Positions 19,797 to 29,967 are shown, counted from the stretch's first letter. The stretch is 64,000 nucleotides of DNA from Rhizobium sp. SEMIA4064 (GCF_003025035.1 NZ_PYJN01000019.1:434001-498000), one strand, 5' to 3'. Notes: a model not told the origin generated them from the sequence alone. Translations and numbers: made by a program.

Positions 19797-20960
19797 CTAG
19801 AGATCTCCCTTGTTGACCGTCGGCTGATCCGGGTCGACGAAGTTCGGATGCACAACTTCGCCCGCATCCGTCAGCATCGTCGCCTTGATCAGCTCGTCGG
19901 CCCGGTTAAGCCCGAGGCTCTTGCTATTCTTGTCGACCATCGTTTCCAGGAAGGTGACGAGGTTCTTGGCATAGAGTGCAGACGCGCTCGCCGGAATGCG
20001 GCCCGCCAGATTGGGATATCCGATCACCTTGACGCCCTCGACATCGGACACGGTTCCGAATCCGACACCCTCGATATTGCCGCCACGTTCGACGGCGAGA
20101 TCGACGGCGACTGCGCCGGGGCGCATCGCCTTCAGCATCTCGCGGCTGACGAGCCGTGGCGCCGGGCGGCCGGGAATCAAGGCCGTAGTGATGACGATAT
20201 CCTGCTTGGAGATATGTTCGGCAACGAGGGCCGCCTGCTTGGCCTGATAGTCTTTCGACATCTCCTTGGCATAGCCGCCGGCCGTTTCCGCCGCCTTGAA
20301 CTCTTCATCCTCGACGGCAACGAATTTCGCGCCGAGCGAGGCGACCTGCTCCTTGGCCGCAGGACGGACGTCGGTGGCCGATACCTGTGCACCCAATCGC
20401 CTCGCGGTGGCGATCGCCTGCAGGCCGGCGACGCCCGCACCCATGACGAAGACCTTCGCCGCCGGCACTGTTCCGGCCGCCGTCATCATCATCGGCAAAG
20501 CCCGATCATAAACCGCGGCGGCCTCGATCACGGCCTGATAACCGGCAAGATTGGCCTGCGATGACAGCACGTCCATCGACTGCGCACGGGTGATGCGCGG
20601 CATCAACTCCATGGCGAAGCTCGTCAGCCCGGCTCGCGCCATGTCGGCGAGCGCCGCTTCGTTGCCATAGGGATCCATGATGGCGATAACGATCGCGCCG
20701 CTCTTGTAACCGGCAATCTCCCCGCCGGTCGGCCGGCGCACCTTGAGAATGACATCAGCCTGGGCTGCATCGTGAACGGAGCCGATCCGCGCGCCGATGG
20801 CTTCGTATTCACCGTCCGGAATGCGCGACAAAGCGCCGGCACCCGCTTCGACCACAATGTCAAAGCCAAGGCCTCTCATTTTCTTCACCGTTTCGATGGA
20901 CGCGGCAACACGCGTCTCATCCGCCACGGTCTCTTTGGCGACAAAAACCAGATTGCCCAA
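19797..20960 (-). CDS. pntA1: NAD(P) transhydrogenase, alpha subunit part 1 (NAD-binding)
   Basis: About 387 residues. This is the soluble NAD(H)-binding domain I, related to alanine dehydrogenase. VFVMGAGVAGLQAIATARRLGAQV is the Rossmann loop, and the RPAAKEQV block follows. TTG 20960 (MGNLVFVAKE) is preferred over GTG 20969, because GAGGT is well spaced for the former and almost touches the latter; the N-terminus then matches the family. It is the first gene of the pnt operon. Confidence 0.94.
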   Translation of the reverse strand: MGNLVFVAKETVADETRVAASIETVKKMRGLGFDIVVEAGAGALSRIPDGEYEAIGARIGSVHDAAQADVILKVRRPTGGEIAGYKSGAIVIAIMDPYGNEAALADMARAGLTSFAMELMPRITRAQSMDVLSSQANLAGYQAVIEAAAVYDRALPMMMTAAGTVPAAKVFVMGAGVAGLQAIATARRLGAQVSATDVRPAAKEQVASLGAKFVAVEDEEFKAAETAGGYAKEMSKDYQAKQAALVAEHISKQDIVITTALIPGRPAPRLVSREMLKAMRPGAVAVDLAVERGGNIEGVGFGTVSDVEGVKVIGYPNLAGRIPASASALYAKNLVTFLETMVDKNSKSLGLNRADELIKATMLTDAGEVVHPNFVDPDQPTVNKGDL

Positions 20961-21085
20961 CGATACCACCTCGCGTCAAACGACAGCGCCGCTGAATACA
21001 GCAGCGCAATAGCCTGCAGAACCAGGCTAGCATTCCGGGGAAGGCGCGGGCCGGACGGCCCTGCATCGATCAGCGCGCTGGAATA

Positions 21086-21310
21086 TCAGCGCACGAGTAT
21101 GGAGCCAATGAATGATAGAACGCCGAAAATAAGCAGACCGCCGAGGAAGCCGGCATGACCGAAGAAACCGGCCGCCATCGCTATCAAAAGCGCGGCGATG
21201 ATCGCCGATCCGACCCTGGCGACGAAAAGAAACCCATGGTAGGTCTTGTCGTGCTCCCTGTAATCCATCGGAGCACCCGTCTCGACCGGTCCGGTATGAT
21301 GTTCGGCCAT
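21086..21310 (-). CDS. aa3-type cytochrome c oxidase subunit IV (alphaproteobacterial)
   Basis: A 74-residue protein with a hydrophilic N-terminus carrying MDYREHDKTYHGFL, the signature of the small bacterial aa3 oxidase subunit IV, followed by two close hydrophobic segments (about 30-50 and 54-72). It is a single-copy accessory of the terminal oxidase and is often found beside pnt genes in rhizobia. It lies 125 bases upstream of pntA1 on the same strand. The gap has a TAGCCTG/CAGGCTA hairpin (21010-21029). Confidence 0.88.
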   Translation of the reverse strand: MAEHHTGPVETGAPMDYREHDKTYHGFLFVARVGSAIIAALLIAMAAGFFGHAGFLGGLLIFGVLSFIGSILVR

Positions 21311-21493
21311 TCAAAAATCTCCCCTCAATCCGCTCCCCCGACCTGCTTTTGCAATCGCCGGTCGACTGGAGTTCAGCCTCGAAAGCTGCGGTGAATCTCT
21401 ACGAAACACCGCAGCCAAATTTCCTCAATCGAGGCGTTACACAAAGCGGCGAAAAATGCAATGCACGAGAACGCCGCAGAGGCTCAAGAAGGC

Positions 21494-22249
21494 TTAGCCG
21501 AATTGCTGCCGAGCGGCGGCACGGCCGCCTGCAGCCATTCGCGCCGTCGGCAGAACAGTGAGGGGATGCGTGCCACCTTCAGCATCGCGGGAGAACATCA
21601 TCCGCCGCTCATAAGGTTCCGAATCGAAGAATGGGTATCGTTCCATCAACTTGCCGCGAATCTCCTTCGACCGCGAAGCAAGCAGCGTCAGTTCGAAACC
21701 ATAGGTCTCCGTCATGCGTGGCGGCACGATAGTATCGGCATAGAAGACACGTTTGTAGAAGGCGGCATGCGCTGGGCGGATATGCTGCATGACGCGGTCG
21801 GTGTCAAAATAGATGGCGCCGACGATTGCCGGTCTGAGCGTCAGATAAGGCAGAGCCGGCATTTCAAGCTCGAACTCGGGATCGATGGCGAAACGCGCCG
21901 GATCGATCAGCGTCATGCCGGCATCGAGAAAGGCATGAATTTCATCGGGAAAAATGCCGGTCGACTGGCAAACGCGATGATCCGGCGTGACATGGTGTAT
22001 TCGCACCGTGCTCACCAGCTCTTCGTAGTAGTAAACGCCGAAAACGTAGGCCTGCTCGTCGAAATCGATCTCGTCGATCATGGTCTTGGCCGCAACCGGC
22101 AAAACCTCACGCGCTTTGTAGGCCTTGTAACGCAGGCGGGCGACATCCTCCATGTCCTCGCTGCTCTCTATCCGGCGGTATTCAACGTGATCAAGCACCT
22201 CCATTAGCTTGCCGGCGAAGCTATTTTGCAAAGTACTCATATAAGACAT
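21494..22249 (-). CDS. N-acyltransferase of the FeeM/LuxI-like N-acyl amino acid synthase type
   Basis: About 251 residues from ATG 22249. The pattern EYRRIESSEDMEDVARLRYKAY (shown in parts over residues 23-45), then VFGVYYYEELVSTVRIHHV and RFAIDPEFE, fits the GNAT-related fold of FeeM-type enzymes, which join an acyl group from acyl-ACP to an amino acid and are distant relatives of LuxI. The product is unknown. The frame stays open to 22318 in AT-rich DNA, unlikely to be translated. A GGDEF/EAL gene lies upstream on the same strand, 350 bp away. Confidence 0.65.
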   Translation of the reverse strand: MSYMSTLQNSFAGKLMEVLDHVEYRRIESSEDMEDVARLRYKAYKAREVLPVAAKTMIDEIDFDEQAYVFGVYYYEELVSTVRIHHVTPDHRVCQSTGIFPDEIHAFLDAGMTLIDPARFAIDPEFELEMPALPYLTLRPAIVGAIYFDTDRVMQHIRPAHAAFYKRVFYADTIVPPRMTETYGFELTLLASRSKEIRGKLMERYPFFDSEPYERRMMFSRDAEGGTHPLTVLPTARMAAGGRAAARQQFG

Positions 22250-22598
22250 GTTCGCTATCCGTAATTTTAACGGACCATTATTGGTATTAATCAAAAAATT
22301 GATCAATATTAGATTCAATTTTTATTAATTATTTGTTCGTTAAGGTTAATTTTTTGACTACAGATACCGGTATAGATTCGAATATTCACAAATTCTTATT
22401 TATTAATTATTGTAGATTCGCTGGCCACTCCTCCCATTTTGCTGGGAAGAGCCTATCGTTACGGTAGGCAAGGAAGTATCGGTCGCGGAAATGCCTGCGT
22501 ACCACTGAGGCGGGTGGGGTTATGCTGGAAAGAATGAGTTCGGCGCGACGGCCGCGGCAAATACGAAGAACGTTCGCGATTGGCCGGCTTGGCGAGGC
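22250..22598. other. AT-rich intergenic region upstream of the FeeM-like gene
   Basis: A 349-bp gap whose left 170 bp is markedly AT-rich (runs of TTAATTATTTG type), unlike the rest of the window. It probably holds the promoter of the acyltransferase gene (minus). An imperfect hairpin CTCCTCCCA/TGGGAAGAG lies at about 22426-22449 and CCTA/TAGG near 22453-22469. No gene is seen. Confidence 0.5.
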
Positions 22599-24902
22599 CT
22601 AAGCCACATTATCCTGCCGGATGGCCGGCTGGTGGCGGCCGATATTGTCCACCATTTCGACGATGCTATCCCGCGGCACAGGAACTGAAAACACGTAGCC
22701 CTGGACGATGTCGGCCAGATCATACTGTTCAATGAGCGATAGCTGCTCCGGCGTCTCCACGCCCTCGATAACGATTTCCAGGCTGAGAGCCCGTGAAAGA
22801 TCGGCGATGCCGCACAGGAGCTTGAAACGGCGGCTGTCCGTGGTGATGTCGCGGACGAAAGAGCGGTCGATCTTGACGATATCCACCGGCAACGTATCGA
22901 GATAGCTGAGACTGGAGAAGCCGGTGCCGAAATCATCGATGGCGATGGTGATGCCCCTGGTACGCAGGTCGACGAGAATGGACCGCACGATCGCAATTTC
23001 ATCCATCAAGCAGCTTTCGGTGACTTCCAGATGCAGCCGCGACGGGTCCAGCCCCGATGCATCGAGCGCTTCCATGACCATGGTGACGATGTCGTTGCTG
23101 CGTAGGTCCTGTGCCGAGAGATTGACCGAGACCGAGATCGACTCCGGCCAGGTGGCGCAGTCTCGGCAGGCCTGATTGAGCATGAAGCGGGTGATGCCAG
23201 TCACGATGCCCATTTCCTCGGCGATCTGCACGAAGACGTTCGGTGGAATCGAGCCTTTTTCCGGATGTACCCACCGCGACAGAGCTTCGCAGCAATCGAT
23301 GCGGCTGCCATCCGGCGCGAACATCGGCTGATAGACGGCATGCAGCTTGCCGCCCTCGATGGCCTCGCGCAGATCCTCTTTCAGCTTCTGCCGCTCAACG
23401 TAGCGCGCATCCATTTCCTCCTCGAAGGCAGAGCATCCACCCTTCATTCGCGACTTGGTTTCGAACAGCGCCAGATCGGCCTTGATCCGCCACTCCTCCG
23501 GACGGAAATCGCGGCTCGACATGGTCACATAGCCACCGCTGAAGGAAACGCGGAAACTATTGCGGTCGACATCGTAGAGACCGGCCATGGCGGCGTGCAG
23601 CGCACGAATGCGGCTATCCAGATCCGGCTCGCCATCCTCATTCGGGAAAAACAAGACAAATTGATCCCCGACGAGGCGAGCGGAAAGCGCCATATCTCCC
23701 GCCCTTTCCTTCAGCCGCGCGGCTATGGCGACCAGCAGCCGATCACCGATAAAATGCCCCTTGGTATCATTGACGTGCTTAAAGTCGTCCACATCGAGAA
23801 CCAGAAGACCAATCTGGCTCTCGCGGGTGCGAGCGGCCAGCTTTTCCTTTACGAGGTCAACGAAATATTCGCGGTTCGGCAGGCCGGTCAGTGGGTCGAA
23901 GCGCACCATATGCAGGATCTTGCGCTCGGCGCGAATGCGCGGCGTCACGTCCTCGAAAATCAGAATGACAATGCCGTCGGCGCGGCGGCTTGCCGAAAAC
24001 TCCAGAAACAGATCCTCATTGAACTGAATGAGGGTGCGCGATATCGAGCCGCTGACGAGCTGCGCCATCTGCCGCTGGATCAGGCCGGGCAGCGAGCCGT
24101 CGATGAAGGCATGGCGGGCGCCATAGCGCAGCACGACGTCGAATTCGCAGTCCCGGAGCTGCTCCTGATGCGCCAGATTCAAAAGCTCGCAGGCTTTGCG
24201 GTTCACCACCAGGATGCGATTGTCGGCATCCAGCATGAACAAGCCGTGCGTCATATTGTTGAGCGCCGTGTCGAACCGGTCGGCAATCAACGATATCTCA
24301 CGCGAAGCGATGACATTCTTATAGAGAAATTCGCGCACGCCATTGGCCATCGAACGCGTCGTCAACCCGAAGGGCACGAGCATGATGGAGACGATGGACT
24401 TGTAAAGCTGCTCCGACATCAGGCAAGCGATGATGATCGGCAGGCAGCAGGCCATGGTCTGCAGGTCGATCGCCTTCTGCGAACCATAATTGCGGCCGAC
24501 GATCGACACCATCGATGCCATGGTCACAGCGATACAGATGAACTCCGCCAACGGATCCTGGACGATCAGGATCGCGTAGCCGCTACCGATGCCGAGAATA
24601 CCTGCCGTCCCTGCGGCGCCGAGCACATAGCGCGTTTCCCAACGCGCGATATCGGCGCGCGAAAAGGCATGCTTATTGGCGGCGTCAAACTGCCAGAAGG
24701 AATACATGCGGAAAGCGAAAACGGCGATAAAGGCGAGACAGAGACCGAGATAGATGCTCGCATCCGTGCTCAAGAACACGATGACATACGTGAGGACGTG
24801 AACGAACACACCCGTAAACAACGTTTTACGGTTTCCGAAAAGCGAACTTACGAACGACAGATAAACATCTGTCGGTACCGTGTCCGGGCTTTGAGGCTTC
24901 AT
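22599..24902 (-). CDS. Membrane GGDEF/EAL protein with degenerate GGDEF, probable c-di-GMP phosphodiesterase
   Basis: A 767-residue protein. Five or six hydrophobic helices occupy about 28-185, a PAS-like domain about 205-325, GGDEF about 330-490 and EAL about 508-755. The cyclase signature reads VGDQF (411-415) instead of GGDEF, so synthesis of c-di-GMP is unlikely. The EAL domain keeps Glu539 (CCEALSRW), Asn594 (VNLSAQ), IDDFGTGFSS (Asp656-Asp657), Lys677 and the late IEGVET, so c-di-GMP hydrolysis is likely. A GTP-sensing role for the altered GGDEF is possible. Confidence 0.9.
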   Translation of the reverse strand: MKPQSPDTVPTDVYLSFVSSLFGNRKTLFTGVFVHVLTYVIVFLSTDASIYLGLCLAFIAVFAFRMYSFWQFDAANKHAFSRADIARWETRYVLGAAGTAGILGIGSGYAILIVQDPLAEFICIAVTMASMVSIVGRNYGSQKAIDLQTMACCLPIIIACLMSEQLYKSIVSIMLVPFGLTTRSMANGVREFLYKNVIASREISLIADRFDTALNNMTHGLFMLDADNRILVVNRKACELLNLAHQEQLRDCEFDVVLRYGARHAFIDGSLPGLIQRQMAQLVSGSISRTLIQFNEDLFLEFSASRRADGIVILIFEDVTPRIRAERKILHMVRFDPLTGLPNREYFVDLVKEKLAARTRESQIGLLVLDVDDFKHVNDTKGHFIGDRLLVAIAARLKERAGDMALSARLVGDQFVLFFPNEDGEPDLDSRIRALHAAMAGLYDVDRNSFRVSFSGGYVTMSSRDFRPEEWRIKADLALFETKSRMKGGCSAFEEEMDARYVERQKLKEDLREAIEGGKLHAVYQPMFAPDGSRIDCCEALSRWVHPEKGSIPPNVFVQIAEEMGIVTGITRFMLNQACRDCATWPESISVSVNLSAQDLRSNDIVTMVMEALDASGLDPSRLHLEVTESCLMDEIAIVRSILVDLRTRGITIAIDDFGTGFSSLSYLDTLPVDIVKIDRSFVRDITTDSRRFKLLCGIADLSRALSLEIVIEGVETPEQLSLIEQYDLADIVQGYVFSVPVPRDSIVEMVDNIGRHQPAIRQDNVA

Positions 24903-25132
24903 TCAGAGTTCCCCTGATGCGGCAGGCACTCTAGTTGAAACTTTTTAAAATTTGATTGCCCAAATAGTGGGTATCTGGACGGATTTTCTAATCATCTCGG
25001 TTACTTACACTAATTTTGAGTGATATTTTGCATCGTATTCGTGCAATCGGTTAAAACTGATTCTACTCAGACTATATTTCTTCAATCATCAATTGCTAAA
25101 ACACAAATCACTGAAAATAGGGGCGCGACCGG
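24903..25132. other. AT-rich gap between the takP-like gene and the GGDEF/EAL gene
   Basis: A 230-bp region of low GC with no believable gene. It should contain the promoter of the GGDEF/EAL gene (minus). No clear -35/-10 pair or hairpin terminator for either neighbour was found. Confidence 0.4.
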
Positions 25133-26308
<1,176 letters not shown>

Positions 26309-26449
26309 TCACGCCGTGGTTTGTCTTTCAAGGTTGCTTTTGCACTGCATTATGGCGATTCCTGTACATCGTCATGACGAACGGAAACAAAGCCTCTTCG
26401 CAACCAGTCCGCGTTGCTGAAGCGTCGCTCTTCGCTTAGATTTGACCCG

Positions 26450-26480
26450 CCCCGGCATTGACACCATATTCATGCCGGGG
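26450..26480. other. Inverted repeat upstream of the peptidase C26 gene
   Basis: CCCCGGCAT (26450-26458) and ATGCCGGGG (26472-26480) form a perfect 9-bp inverted repeat with a 13-base spacer that contains TTGACA-like sequence, 43 bases before the start codon. It could be an operator or a leader hairpin. The remaining 240 bp up to the takP-like start show nothing else. Confidence 0.45.
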
Positions 26481-26523
26481 TCTCAACTAACCCCGATAGT
26501 TTTGCACTTCTCCGGAGCCTTGC

Positions 26524-27312
26524 ATGCCCAGACCGATCGTCGCCATTCCTGCCGATATCCGCGAATTCGATGGCGTGACTTGGCATGCGGTGCAGCAGCA
26601 ATACATCCGGGCAGCCGTCAAAGCTGCGGGCCTGATGGCACTGATCGTCCCGGCGATGGAAGACGGCAACGATATCGACGCCATTCTCGACCGAGTCGAC
26701 GGCCTGCTCGTCTCCGGCTCCGCCAGCAACGTGCACCCCTCGCTCTACAGCATGGAAGCGCGCGAGAGCGACGGTCCTTTTGATCCGGCCCGCGACGCCA
26801 CGTCGCTGCCACTCATTCGCCGTGCCATCGATCGTGCCATCCCGATGCTCGCCATCTGCCGCGGCATCCAGGAGCTGAACGTCGCGCTGGGCGGCACGCT
26901 CGCCAGCGAAATCCAGGAGCAGCCGGGCATCTGGGATCACCGCAAACCGCCGAATGTCGATCGCGACACGATGTATTCGATCCGCCAAAGCGTGTTCGTC
27001 AAGGAAGGTTCCTGCATCGCCCGCGTCGTCGGCCCCGGCGAAGTGCGCGTAAACTCGCTGCACCGTCAGGCGATCGCCGAAACGGCGCCGCGGCTGCAGG
27101 TGGAAGCCGTCGCCGAAGACGGCACGATCGAAGCCGTCTCGGTCATCGACGCCAAGGCCTTCGCCGTCGGCGTGCAGTGGCATCCGGAATATTGGGCGGA
27201 AACCGATTCGCCTTCACGCAAGCTGTTTGTCGCCTTCGGCGATGCCGTGCGCGATTATGCGGCGAGCAAGGAGCAGCCTTTGGCCGCCCCTCGCCACCAG
27301 CAAGCCATTTGA
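26524..27312 (+). CDS. Class I glutamine amidotransferase-like hydrolase (peptidase C26, gamma-glutamyl-GABA hydrolase type)
   Basis: A 262-residue protein. The nucleophile elbow is AICRGIQELNV (Cys112), and the catalytic His/Glu are in VQWHPEY (His220, Glu222). The fold and length fit PuuD-type gamma-glutamyl-gamma-aminobutyrate hydrolases used in putrescine breakdown, but no other puu gene is here, so the substrate stays open. Its TGA directly abuts the stop of the convergent dehydrogenase gene (TGATCA), leaving no terminator space. Confidence 0.87.
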   Translation: MPRPIVAIPADIREFDGVTWHAVQQQYIRAAVKAAGLMALIVPAMEDGNDIDAILDRVDGLLVSGSASNVHPSLYSMEARESDGPFDPARDATSLPLIRRAIDRAIPMLAICRGIQELNVALGGTLASEIQEQPGIWDHRKPPNVDRDTMYSIRQSVFVKEGSCIARVVGPGEVRVNSLHRQAIAETAPRLQVEAVAEDGTIEAVSVIDAKAFAVGVQWHPEYWAETDSPSRKLFVAFGDAVRDYAASKEQPLAAPRHQQAI

Positions 27313-28281
27313 TCAAGCCTTCGATTTCACCGGGGTCTCCGGTACCGGGGTCAGCGCGGCGCCCTTGCCGAACCATGCGATGATATTGTCCGCCACGAGA
27401 TCTGCCATCGCGTTGCGCGTCGGCACCGAGGCGGATGCCACATGCGGTAGCAGCGAGATATTCGGCAGCGAGAGATAGGCAGCAGGGACGTATGGCTCAT
27501 CGTAGAAAACATCAAGGCCGGCAGCGCCAAGCGTGCCGTTCCGCAGGGCTGCGATCAGCGCATCGTCATCCACCGACCAGCCGCGCCCGACATTGATGAA
27601 CACGCCCTGCGGTCCGAGCGCCGACAGGATCTCGGCATTGATGACCTTGTGCGTTTCCGGCGTCTTCGGCACGATGGAGATCAGCGTATCCACCGATTGT
27701 GCCATCTCCTTCAGGGTCGGATAGTAGTCGTAAGGCAAGGAGTCGCGCGGCGAGCGCGTGTGATAGCCGATCTTCACCTTGAACGGCTCCAGCCGTCTGG
27801 CGATCTCCAGGCCGATCCGGCCGAGACCGTAGATGCCGACGCGACGCCCCTTCAGGGAGAAAGGCGAGAGCGGAAAAGGCCCTTCCTTCACCCAGCGACC
27901 CTCACGCAGCCAGGTTTCCGCTTGCGGAAACTGCCGCAGCGTGTTCAGCAGCAAGGCAATCGCCGTATCGGCCACCTCATCGTTGAGCACATCGGGCGTG
28001 TTGGTAACCACGATGCCCTTCGAAGCCGCATGGCGGACATCGATGCCGTCATAGCCGACGCCGAAATTGGCGATGACTTCGATATTGGGGAAGGCATCCA
28101 TCCAGACGGCATCGAAGCCACCCGACACCGCTACGCCACGCACACGCGCCGCCGTTTCCGCATCGACCCTCGGGCTCTCGCTGCGATCGAGCGCGACGAT
28201 ATCGAAGCGGCCGTTGAGCGTTTCGAGAACACGCGGGTGTATCTTCCCCGGAACGAGGACGGCGACGCGATTATCGGACAT
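27313..28281 (-). CDS. D-2-hydroxyacid dehydrogenase (glyoxylate/hydroxypyruvate reductase family)
   Basis: A 322-residue NAD(P)H enzyme. The nucleotide loop is YGLGRIGLEIA (152-157), and the catalytic triad residues are Arg233 (INVGRG), Glu262 (DVFYDEP) and His280 (LLPHVAS). It likely reduces glyoxylate, hydroxypyruvate or a similar 2-keto acid. It lies 30 bases downstream of a lacI-type gene on the same strand, so the regulator probably controls its own operon. Confidence 0.9.
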   Translation of the reverse strand: MSDNRVAVLVPGKIHPRVLETLNGRFDIVALDRSESPRVDAETAARVRGVAVSGGFDAVWMDAFPNIEVIANFGVGYDGIDVRHAASKGIVVTNTPDVLNDEVADTAIALLLNTLRQFPQAETWLREGRWVKEGPFPLSPFSLKGRRVGIYGLGRIGLEIARRLEPFKVKIGYHTRSPRDSLPYDYYPTLKEMAQSVDTLISIVPKTPETHKVINAEILSALGPQGVFINVGRGWSVDDDALIAALRNGTLGAAGLDVFYDEPYVPAAYLSLPNISLLPHVASASVPTRNAMADLVADNIIAWFGKGAALTPVPETPVKSKA

Positions 28282-28311
28282 GATCTTTCCTCTTGAAGAT
28301 GCGGTTCGGCG

Positions 28312-29334
28312 CTATTGGCGCGCCTGGTAGGGAGATGTCGATTGACGGATGCGCATTTCGGGCTTGATGAGATGAATACCATCCGGCTCATGGCTGCCCG
28401 CCAACCTATCCAAAAGCGCGCGCGCCGCAAGCCTTCCGACCTCCGCCTGGCCGTTCCACACCGTCGTCAGCGCCGGCGTCGCGATCGCCGCCTCTTCCAG
28501 ATCGTCATAGCCGGTAACCGAAATATCCTTGCCCGGCACGAGGCCAGCGCGGGAGATGCCGTTCATCAAACCAATGGCCACGAGATCGTTCCAGCAGACG
28601 GCTGCCGTCGGCTTCTGCGGCAATGACAGGAGATGGACCGCCGCCTCGAAACCGCCCTGCTTGGAGCGAGCGCCGGGAATACGCAGATTGGGATCGACCT
28701 CGATGCCTGCCTTGCGCAGAGCGTTCACATAGCCCTGATAGCGATCACGGCCGGTGGAGGTCTGGTCCGTGCCGCCGATCATCGCGATGGTGCGGTGACC
28801 GAGGCTGATCAGGTGATTCGTTGCGAGCGAAATGCCGTAGCTGTCGTCCCCGCGAAAGGTCGGCAGATCCAGCCCCTCCATCGAACGGGCGACAAGGATG
28901 GCCGGCATGCCGTTTTCCTCCGCCAGATCGAAATCTTCCGGCGGCGTGCCGATTGCCGGCGACATGATGATGCCATCGCCTCCGAGCTGCAGCAGGGTTT
29001 CGACGAAGGTCCGCTGCTTCTCGACCGAATCATAGTGATTGGAGAGAATGAACGTATGGCGGCTGCGGTCGAGTTCGCTCTCGATCGCCTTCAGAATCTC
29101 CCCGTAGAACGGGTTCATGATGTCGTGGACGACGACGCCGATGATCCCGGATCGCGATGTCCTGAGGCTCGCCGCGCGGCGGTTATAGATATAGCCGAGC
29201 GTGCGCGCCTGATCCTTGATCTTCTCACGCGTATTCACCGCCACCAGCGGGCTGTCGCGTAAGGCAAGAGATACCGTCGCCGTTGAAATACCCAGCGTTT
29301 CTGCAATGGTCGAAAGCTTTATCTTTTGCGCCAT
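28312..29334 (-). CDS. LacI-family transcriptional regulator
   Basis: A 340-residue repressor type. The N-terminal helix-turn-helix and hinge helix are LSTIAETLGISTATVSLALR and NRRAASLRTSRSG. A periplasmic-binding-protein-like effector domain follows (GIIGVVVHDIMNPFYGEIL to VTGYDDLEEAAIATPALTTV). ATG 29334 is chosen, with GGGGAGGGGAG upstream. The frame extends 17 codons further without homology. It probably controls the downstream hydroxyacid dehydrogenase; the effector is unknown. Confidence 0.93.
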   Translation of the reverse strand: MAQKIKLSTIAETLGISTATVSLALRDSPLVAVNTREKIKDQARTLGYIYNRRAASLRTSRSGIIGVVVHDIMNPFYGEILKAIESELDRSRHTFILSNHYDSVEKQRTFVETLLQLGGDGIIMSPAIGTPPEDFDLAEENGMPAILVARSMEGLDLPTFRGDDSYGISLATNHLISLGHRTIAMIGGTDQTSTGRDRYQGYVNALRKAGIEVDPNLRIPGARSKQGGFEAAVHLLSLPQKPTAAVCWNDLVAIGLMNGISRAGLVPGKDISVTGYDDLEEAAIATPALTTVWNGQAEVGRLAARALLDRLAGSHEPDGIHLIKPEMRIRQSTSPYQARQ

Positions 29335-29410
29335 GCGCTCCCCTCCCCGTGAAACGCAGCCAAATATATGATCCCGGCGTCTCACGATTCCGGAATTTAA
29401 AAACTTTAAT

Positions 29411-29424
29411 TAAAAGCTTAAATC
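29411..29424. promoter_or_regulatory. Possible LacI-type operator upstream of the LacI gene at 28312-29334
   Basis: TTAAAAGCTTAAAT is an imperfect palindrome centred on AGCT, about 80 bases upstream of the lacI start in a short AT-rich spacer. AGCT- or CG-centred palindromes are usual for this family. It is weak evidence for autoregulation. Confidence 0.35.
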
Positions 29425-29454
29425 GCGCCGCGCAACTCGAATCCTTTAGGATTC

Positions 29455-29967
29455 TTAGAATTCCCCATCATCTTCCTCATGGTCGCCGGCCTGAAGATTG
29501 CCATCGATCGCCTTCAACAGGCGCACGAGCGAACGGACATCCTTCTCCGAAAAACCGCGTGTGGCGAGTTCATCGCAAACCGCCGCCGAACTGGTGATCT
29601 CTGTCACGCTGTTGCGCCCGGCCTCTGTGAGATAGACCTTTGTCAACCGGGCGTCCGCGGCATCGGGCCGCCGCTCGACGAAGCCCTGCGCTTCCATGCG
29701 CCCGATCGTGCGGGTCATGGTCGGCGCCTTGACGCCGAGCTTCTGCGCGAGCGTCCCTGCCGGCAGGCCATCGCTCTCCGCCAGCGCGAGGATGACGCCA
29801 TCCTGGCCCGCGTAAAGGCCGCTTGCCGTCAGGTTGCGCGTCAGAACCGTGCGCATGGACCGTGCCGCCTGCGTCAACGCGGGCGACAAATCGGCAAGCG
29901 TGTAGTCGCCGTGGTCCTTCTTCTTACCCGACTTACTTTTTTTCCCGTCTTTGTTCTTCTTACCCAT
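29455..29967 (-). CDS. MarR-family transcriptional regulator with a lysine-rich N-terminal tail
   Basis: A 170-residue winged-helix regulator. The helix-turn-helix and wing are seen in PAGTLAQKLGVKAPTMTRTI and RMEAQGFVERRPDAADARLT, with the DxR wing of the family. The first 20 residues are strongly basic (GKKNKDGKKSKSGKKKD), an unusual extension. The C-terminus is acidic (DHEEDDGEF). It stands between a LacI gene and a divergent creatininase-type gene and could control the latter. The ligand is unknown. Confidence 0.9.
   Translation of the reverse strand: MGKKNKDGKKSKSGKKKDHGDYTLADLSPALTQAARSMRTVLTRNLTASGLYAGQDGVILALAESDGLPAGTLAQKLGVKAPTMTRTIGRMEAQGFVERRPDAADARLTKVYLTEAGRNSVTEITSSAAVCDELATRGFSEKDVRSLVRLLKAIDGNLQAGDHEEDDGEF

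Noticed and set aside
22520..23002. A 160-codon minus-strand frame overlapping the EAL domain
   Set aside because: It overlaps the certain EAL coding sequence in another frame on the same strand and is Ser/Arg-rich.
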